Below, piece by piece: positions 49,558-53,209 of a DNA stretch of 53,209 bases; position 1 is the stretch's first letter, and every line of letters begins with the position of its first letter. The stretch is taken from NCBI GenBank assembly GCA_029242765.1, contig JAQWTJ010000021.1, positions 1 to 53,209 on the forward strand. The letters run 5' to 3'. The notes under the pieces were generated by a model. That model did no database searches. It saw only the letters and a list, made by a program, of their open reading frames with translations, and was not told the origin of the DNA. Source of the stretch: Flavobacteriales bacterium (GTDB lineage Bacteria; Bacteroidota; Bacteroidia; Flavobacteriales_D; Sanyastnellaceae). Position numbers and translations under genes: made by a program.

Positions 49558-51393
49558 ATGAAGACTTACGCTGTGCACTCAATCATGCGCATCGCCTTGA
49601 TTGGCGCAGCTTTGTACGGCATGTCCGCCGTGATGCACGCCCAACACTTCAGCCATGATGTGCCGCTGCCCCACGACGTGAGCGAATTGGAAATTGTACA
49701 CGTTCACGAATTTGGAAGCGCCAGTGCGCCGACCCGTGGTTTCACCACACCGCCAGAATTCGAAGGCTTGCGCAACATGGCCGAATGGGAGGAAGTGGAG
49801 ATCCTGACCGTGGGTTGGGAAGGGTACAGCGCCATCGAAAAACAAATTGTGGCCCATGCCGTGCTCGAATGCCCCGTATTCATTCTTACGGAAGATCCGA
49901 GTTGGGTTGAAGATTACCTCACGAGCAGCAACTCAGGCGGACCGGCCATGGATTTGACAGACATTACCATCCTTGAGACGGATCTCAACACGGTTTGGAT
50001 TCGGGACTATGGACCGAACACGGTGTACGGCTCGGGCGTGGACGACCGCTTGATTGTGGATTGGATATACAACCGTCCCCGGCCCGATGATGACGTGGCA
50101 CCGCAACTGATTGCGGACGAAATGGGAATTGACCTGTACGAGACCACCGCCTCGCCCTATGACATGATGAACACGGGCGGAAACTTCATGTCAGATGGAT
50201 TTGGAACGGCCTTTGCCAGCAATTTGGTTCTCCTGGAAAACGAAGGCGGCAGCACTTGGTGGGGCCCGGCCTACCCCGACCACACCCCCGAGGAGATCGA
50301 CGCCATTTTTCAAGATTTCATGGGCATCGACACGTTCATCCGTATGGAGGTATTGCCCTACGACGGCATCCACCACATTGACATGCATATGAAGTTGATT
50401 GACGAGGAAACGCTCTTGGTTGCAGAATACCCCGAGGGCGTGGCCGACGGACCGCAAATCATTGCAAACATCGAATACGTGCTTTCCAACTACACCTCTA
50501 AATGGGGCACCCCCTTTGAAGTGGTTCACATTCCCAGTCCACCGGACAACGGCTGGGGCAGTTACTACCCTGACCAAGGCGGTGATTACATGACCTACAC
50601 AAATTCAGTGTTCGTCAACAACACCATCCTGCTGCCGACTTACTACGAGGAGTACGACACGACGGCCATTAAGATTTACGAGGAACACCTGCCCGGATAC
50701 AACGTGGTGGGAATCCCTTGCAATGACATTATTTCAGCCAGCGGAGCCATCCACTGCATCACCCACACCGTGGGCGTGGACGATCCTTTGCTGATCAGCC
50801 ACCAAGCGCTCAACGATACGGATGACACGGAAAATCCGTACGAAGTTGTGGCCCTGGCCCAGCACCGATTGGGCGTCGTTGAGGCGACGATGCACTGGCG
50901 CCTAGAGGGCGAATCCAGCTACACCGCTGTGGCCATGAACGCCTTGCCAGACGACCTCTGGACGGCTGATATCCCGGCCCAAGCCGAGGGGACGATCGTA
51001 GAGTATTACGTCGAAGCCTTAGCCGCTGACGGCAAGGTGCAACAGCGACCAATGCCCGCTCCAGCGGGCTATTGGACCTTCATTGTGGGCGAAGTTCAGG
51101 AGGTGGATGCCGTGTTGAACAAGCCCGCGTTGTATGCCAATTTTTCTACGCCCTACCCCAACCCTGCAGGGGCTATCACCTGCGTTCCGCTTGCCTTGCA
51201 AGGCAGTGCATCAGGACGGCTGCTGCTACGAGACGCAGCAGGCCGCGTGGTGCAGACAGTCCATGAAGGGGCGTTTGCAGCTGGAAAGCAAAAGCACTTT
51301 TTTGACGCCGCGCCGCTGAGCGCAGGAGCCTACGTGCTCACCTTGGAATTGGACGGGCACGGCACGTGGTCGCAGCGCCTGATGGTGCGTTAA
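49558..51393 (+). CDS. Secreted peptidyl-arginine deiminase with T9SS type A domain
   Basis: A 611-residue relative of the Porphyromonas peptidyl-arginine deiminase, which turns arginine into citrulline and prefers C-terminal arginine. After a signal peptide (MRIALIGAALYGMSAVMHAQ) the catalytic domain (about 40-410) keeps all expected residues: Asp150 (WIRDYGP), His273 and Asp275 (HHIDMH), Asn349 (YTNS) and Cys400 (GAIHC). It also keeps the Arg-Pro-Arg pair (YNRPRP) that binds the substrate carboxylate in the Porphyromonas enzyme. An Ig-like domain (about 420-505) and a type A sorting domain (from YPNPAGA to the end) complete the same layout. Starts at 49525 and 49585 are also possible. Confidence 0.88.
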   Translation: MKTYAVHSIMRIALIGAALYGMSAVMHAQHFSHDVPLPHDVSELEIVHVHEFGSASAPTRGFTTPPEFEGLRNMAEWEEVEILTVGWEGYSAIEKQIVAHAVLECPVFILTEDPSWVEDYLTSSNSGGPAMDLTDITILETDLNTVWIRDYGPNTVYGSGVDDRLIVDWIYNRPRPDDDVAPQLIADEMGIDLYETTASPYDMMNTGGNFMSDGFGTAFASNLVLLENEGGSTWWGPAYPDHTPEEIDAIFQDFMGIDTFIRMEVLPYDGIHHIDMHMKLIDEETLLVAEYPEGVADGPQIIANIEYVLSNYTSKWGTPFEVVHIPSPPDNGWGSYYPDQGGDYMTYTNSVFVNNTILLPTYYEEYDTTAIKIYEEHLPGYNVVGIPCNDIISASGAIHCITHTVGVDDPLLISHQALNDTDDTENPYEVVALAQHRLGVVEATMHWRLEGESSYTAVAMNALPDDLWTADIPAQAEGTIVEYYVEALAADGKVQQRPMPAPAGYWTFIVGEVQEVDAVLNKPALYANFSTPYPNPAGAITCVPLALQGSASGRLLLRDAAGRVVQTVHEGAFAAGKQKHFFDAAPLSAGAYVLTLELDGHGTWSQRLMVR

Positions 51394-51395
51394 AT

Positions 51396-53209
51396 TCAGC
51401 TGAACTTCGAATCGGCCACTGCTCGGGCCGCCTTGAGCGCCTCGGGGATGCCGGAGGCGTCCTTGCCCCCCGCTGTTGCGAAGAAGGGCTGACCGCCGCC
51501 ACCGCCTTTGATGTGGCGGGCGAGCTGCCCCACGAGCTGGCCCGCATGCAACTCTTGGCCTTTCACCAGTCCTTCCGTCACCAAGCAGGTGATCGTCGGC
51601 TTGCCCTTGCGGCTAGCAAGAACCGCAAAGAGCGGCGCGTGCTCGCCTTTCAATTGGAATGCAATGTCCTTGATCGCACCGACGTCCAGGTCAACTTCCT
51701 CGATTAGCACGCCCACTCCAGCAGAAGTCCGAATCTTCGCCACCAAGTCGGACTTCACAGAGCCGGCCTTGTCGCGATCAACCGCCTGAAGTTTCTTCTC
51801 CAGGCCTGCGGCGCTCTCCTTCAATTCTTCAACGGCTTTCAGTACGTCGCCCGAGCAACGTAAGACACCGGCAATCGACTCGACCAGATTTCGGTCCGCT
51901 CGAACCGCTGCCATCGCCTCACGGCCCGTCTGCGCCTCGATCCGCCGGATGCCCGCAGCAACACCGGATTCGCTCACCAGGCGGAACAAACCGATTTCAC
52001 CCGTGCCCCCCACATGCGTCCCTCCGCACAACTCCACCGACGATCCAAAACCAATGACGCGCACCGTGTCGCCGTACTTTTCCCCGAAGAGCATCAGCGC
52101 TCCAGCTTTGCTCGCCTCATCAAGTGGCACTCCGCGCTGTTCGTTCAAAGGGCGGTTCTCCAAAATGGCTGCATTGACTGCGTCTTCAATTGAGCGCAAT
52201 TGCTCATCGGTCACTTTTTCAAAATGACAGAAGTCGAAACGAAGCGACTTCTGCCGAACCAAGGAGCCCTTTTGCTCGACGTGTTCGCCAAGTTCGGCCC
52301 GCAAGGCCTCGTGCAGCAAGTGGGTTGCCGAGTGGTTTCGCGTGGTATCTACACGTGAGCTTGCATCAACACGGGCCGTAAAATCAGCCTTCACATCAGA
52401 AGGCAAGGCCTCGCACATATGAATAATCAACTGGTTCTCACGCTTGGTCGTCAGAATCTCAACGGTCTCACCCTTCTTTCCAGCGCTCTCAATCACACCA
52501 GAGTCCCCGATTTGGCCTCCGCCCTCAGGGTAGAATGGCGTGAGGTTGAACACGAGTTGAAAGCGCTTTTCCCCGCCCACCGACACTTCGCGGTGGCGCA
52601 TAATTTTAACCGGCACCTCCAGTCGGTCGTAGCCCACAAACTCCTCCACATCATCCTCGGCCAACACGACCCAGTCGCCGGCCTCAACCTTTCCAGCCGC
52701 TCTCGACCGTTCTTTTTGCTGCGTCAAGCAGGCCTCAAATCCTTCCGAGTCCACCTCCACACCCTTCTCACTGCAAATCAAGGCGGTCAAATCGATGGGG
52801 AACCCGAAGGTGTCAAACAACTCGAATGCGTCGGCTCCTTTCAAGACCGTGGCACCCGAAACCTTCTGCTCCAACAGGCCGATCCCCCGATCGAGCGTTC
52901 GCAAAAAACTCTCCTCCTCCTCGCAAATCACGCGGGCAATTAGCGCCTCTTGCGCCTTGAGTTCGGGGAAAAACTCCCCAAGTTGGCCAGATAGAATGGG
53001 CACCAGTTCGTGCATGCAGGGCGATTCAAAGCTGAGGAAACTGTATCCGTATCGCACGGCGCGGCGCAAAATCCGGCGGATTACGTAACCAGCGCCCGTA
53101 TTGCTGGGCAGCTGCCCATCGGCAATGGCAAAGGCCACGGCACGCACATGATCGCTCATCACGCGCATAGCCACATCCGGCTTCTTGTCACTGCCCGCAT
53201 ACTTCACAC
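51396..53209 (-). CDS. alaS: Alanine--tRNA ligase, 3' part
   Basis: The C-terminal 604 or so residues of AlaRS; the catalytic core is beyond the window edge. Visible parts are the end of the aminoacylation domain (SDHVRAVAFAIADG, RRILRRAVRYG, TFGFPIDL), the editing domain with HSATHLLH and CGGTH zinc ligands, and a C-terminal DHHA1-like domain with the Gly-rich GGGGGQPFFATAGG. The enzyme charges tRNA-Ala and clears Ser or Gly mischarges. The stop lies two bases from the convergent deiminase gene stop. Confidence 0.97.
   Translation of the reverse strand, partial: VKYAGSDKKPDVAMRVMSDHVRAVAFAIADGQLPSNTGAGYVIRRILRRAVRYGYSFLSFESPCMHELVPILSGQLGEFFPELKAQEALIARVICEEEESFLRTLDRGIGLLEQKVSGATVLKGADAFELFDTFGFPIDLTALICSEKGVEVDSEGFEACLTQQKERSRAAGKVEAGDWVVLAEDDVEEFVGYDRLEVPVKIMRHREVSVGGEKRFQLVFNLTPFYPEGGGQIGDSGVIESAGKKGETVEILTTKRENQLIIHMCEALPSDVKADFTARVDASSRVDTTRNHSATHLLHEALRAELGEHVEQKGSLVRQKSLRFDFCHFEKVTDEQLRSIEDAVNAAILENRPLNEQRGVPLDEASKAGALMLFGEKYGDTVRVIGFGSSVELCGGTHVGGTGEIGLFRLVSESGVAAGIRRIEAQTGREAMAAVRADRNLVESIAGVLRCSGDVLKAVEELKESAAGLEKKLQAVDRDKAGSVKSDLVAKIRTSAGVGVLIEEVDLDVGAIKDIAFQLKGEHAPLFAVLASRKGKPTITCLVTEGLVKGQELHAGQLVGQLARHIKGGGGGQPFFATAGGKDASGIPEALKAARAVADSKFS

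Overview
The window looks like chromosomal DNA of a GC-rich member of the Bacteroidota, most likely the order Flavobacteriales. The evidence is a type IX secretion system (T9SS) with both type A and type B sorting domains on cargo, PorP/SprF and PorE-like proteins, the archaeal/eukaryotic-type prolyl-tRNA synthetase, cysteine-poor forms of L36 and S14, TAnnTTTG-type promoter boxes, and rplQ followed by carA and eno. No phage, IS element, CRISPR array or other mobile DNA was seen. Genes are packed tightly, no gene-free stretch exceeds 300 bases, and several convergent pairs have almost no space between their stop codons.

Region 1-9.5 kb holds a tRNA-Glu cut by the window edge, proS, a Gly/Asn/Tyr- and Gln/Arg-rich lipoprotein paired with a FadL-like outer-membrane barrel, a Nif3-family protein with its coiled-coil partner (zinc cysteines lost), and the lipid A genes lpxK and lpxH flanking a TlpA-like thioredoxin lipoprotein. 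Region 9.5-17.2 kb holds a large secreted BNR/sortilin-like protein with a type A sorting domain, lipA, a barrel-like protein, an OsmC protein, a 55-residue lipoprotein missed by length cut-offs, a GWxTD lipoprotein and an RlmB-type rRNA methyltransferase.

Region 17.2-24.4 kb is the most distinctive block. A three-gene, same-strand unit encodes a 1368-residue secreted protein with about twelve HYR/Ig-like repeats and a type B sorting domain, a PorP/SprF barrel, and a lipoprotein with the TPR, beta-propeller, regulatory-domain and OmpA layout of PorE. Together these read as a cargo with its own export and cell-wall anchoring partners. Its upstream region carries a promoter-like sequence inside an inverted repeat.

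Region 24.4-44.9 kb is all on the minus strand: a 33-gene ribosomal run from rpsL to rplQ (str, S10, spc and alpha clusters joined, with fusA, secY, map, infA and rpoA, but no tuf or adk), a strong terminator, then carA and eno. S3, L17 and the nearby RlmB carry repetitive low-complexity additions.

Region 45-53.2 kb holds a UvrD/PcrA-type helicase, two lipoproteins (one with a TonB C-terminal domain), an alpha/beta hydrolase, a secreted peptidyl-arginine deiminase that keeps the residues of the Porphyromonas enzyme and a type A sorting domain, and the 3' part of alaS running off the window. All functions are read from sequence motifs and recalled family knowledge; no database search was run.
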